Part shown: positions 6,535 to 6,710 of the stretch, in pieces
Numbering within the stretch: the stretch's first letter is position 1
Layout: the number at the start of each line of letters is the position of its first letter
Source of the DNA: Deltaproteobacteria bacterium
Lineage (GTDB): Bacteria > Desulfobacterota > Desulfarculia > Adiutricales > JAGVGV01
Length of the DNA: 6,710 bases
Direction of reading: 5' to 3'
NCBI GenBank assembly: GCA_020056895.1
Contig: JAGVGV010000067.1
Location: 1-6,710 of the forward strand
Position numbers and translations under genes: made by a program
The notes under the pieces: generated by a model
What the model saw: only the letters and a program-made list of their open reading frames with translations
Told to the model about the DNA's origin: nothing
The model's database searches: none

Positions 6535-6563
6535 AATCTACTCCCCCCCCCGCCGCTTGTCAA
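6535..6563 (-). promoter_or_regulatory. Sigma70-type promoter of the regulator pair, spacer containing a G9 tract
   Basis: A perfect TTGACA -35 (6563-6558), a spacer of exactly 17 bases, and TAGATT (6540-6535, 4 of 6 matches to TATAAT). The spacer holds nine consecutive G on the coding strand (6551-6543). Estimated transcription start is near 6528, giving a leader of about 45 bases before the regulator ATG. A change in the number of G would alter the -35 to -10 distance. Confidence 0.7.
6543..6551 (-). repeat. Homopolymeric G9 tract in the promoter spacer
   Basis: Nine identical bases, C on the plus strand and G on the transcribed gene's coding strand. It lies wholly between the -35 and -10 boxes. 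Tracts like this are prone to slipped-strand changes during replication. Confidence 0.9.
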
Positions 6564-6592
6564 GAGGATTGAACATGCCCCGCCCCGCCGGC

Positions 6593-6710
6593 CTACCCGG
6601 TCGGCAGGGGCGACAATCCGGCAATCCGGTCCCGCGCCTCCAACAGCCAGCCCGTCGAAGGATGGTTCCGGGCCAAGCGGACGATCAGCCGCCGGGCGTG
6701 CTCGATCACC
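6593..6710 (-). CDS. C-terminal end of an unidentified upstream gene, possibly TPR-like
   Basis: An open frame enters from the right edge and ends at a TAG (6595-6593) after 38 full codons: VIEHARRLIVRLARNHP, then STGWLLEARDRIAGLSPLPTG. The pattern of small and hydrophobic positions followed by NHPSTGWLLEARDRIA resembles the helix pairs of tetratricopeptide repeats (as in 'YPDSPWAEEARRRL'). Too little is visible for a family assignment. It ends about 30 bases before the regulator promoter, with no clear terminator between them. Confidence 0.55.
   Translation of the reverse strand, partial: VIEHARRLIVRLARNHPSTGWLLEARDRIAGLSPLPTG

Noticed and set aside
6543..6551. G9 tract as a G-quadruplex element
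   Set aside because: It is one uninterrupted run, not four separated G-runs; the promoter-spacer reading is more economical.

Overview
This window reads as the start of a bacterial surface-polysaccharide or glycoprotein-glycan locus. All convincing genes lie on the minus strand, so the biological order runs from high to low coordinates. Base composition is moderately GC-rich: about 55-65% G+C in the lines I counted. The gene types (an EPS-type winged-helix regulator, a NusG-like antiterminator, PseB, a PseC-like aminotransferase, a cobalamin-dependent radical SAM enzyme) suggest a Gram-negative-type or deep-branching bacterium. The sequence alone does not fix the taxon.

Right edge (6593-6710): the last 38 codons of an upstream gene, possibly TPR-like. 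Then comes a promoter region (6484-6592) with TTGACA, a 17-base spacer and TAGATT. Nine consecutive G sit inside the spacer, and an inverted repeat covers the expected transcription start. This promoter drives a two-gene regulatory pair (5219-6483): a winged-helix plus Rossmann-like regulator, overlapping by 4 bases a NusG/RfaH/UpxY/LoaP-type elongation factor.

Middle (5006-5218): a 213-base gap with a GAAA-loop hairpin, a second candidate promoter, and a leader of about 124 nt holding an ops-like sequence and an inverted repeat. The leader is where the NusG-like factor would be expected to load.

Left (1-5005): a tightly packed biosynthetic operon. It holds pseB (UDP-GlcNAc 4,6-dehydratase/5-epimerase), a 719-residue fusion of an RmlD-type reductase to a PseC-type aminotransferase, a class III (glutamate-1-semialdehyde aminomutase-like) PLP enzyme with a GTG start, and the first 145 codons of a B12-binding radical SAM-type protein cut by the window edge. 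PseB would make a UDP-4-keto-6-deoxy-L-sugar. The fused protein carries both an aminotransferase and a reductase module able in principle to act on it. The class III enzyme and the radical SAM-type protein suggest further unusual decoration. No glycosyltransferase, PseG/H/I/F or transporter is in the window, so the final sugar is unknown.

The most interesting points are the G9 tract in a promoter spacer (a possible phase-variation switch over the whole locus), the reductase-PseC fusion, and the autoregulator/antiterminator control module. No gene-free stretch exceeds 300 bases, and I see no tRNA, rRNA, CRISPR or insertion sequence.
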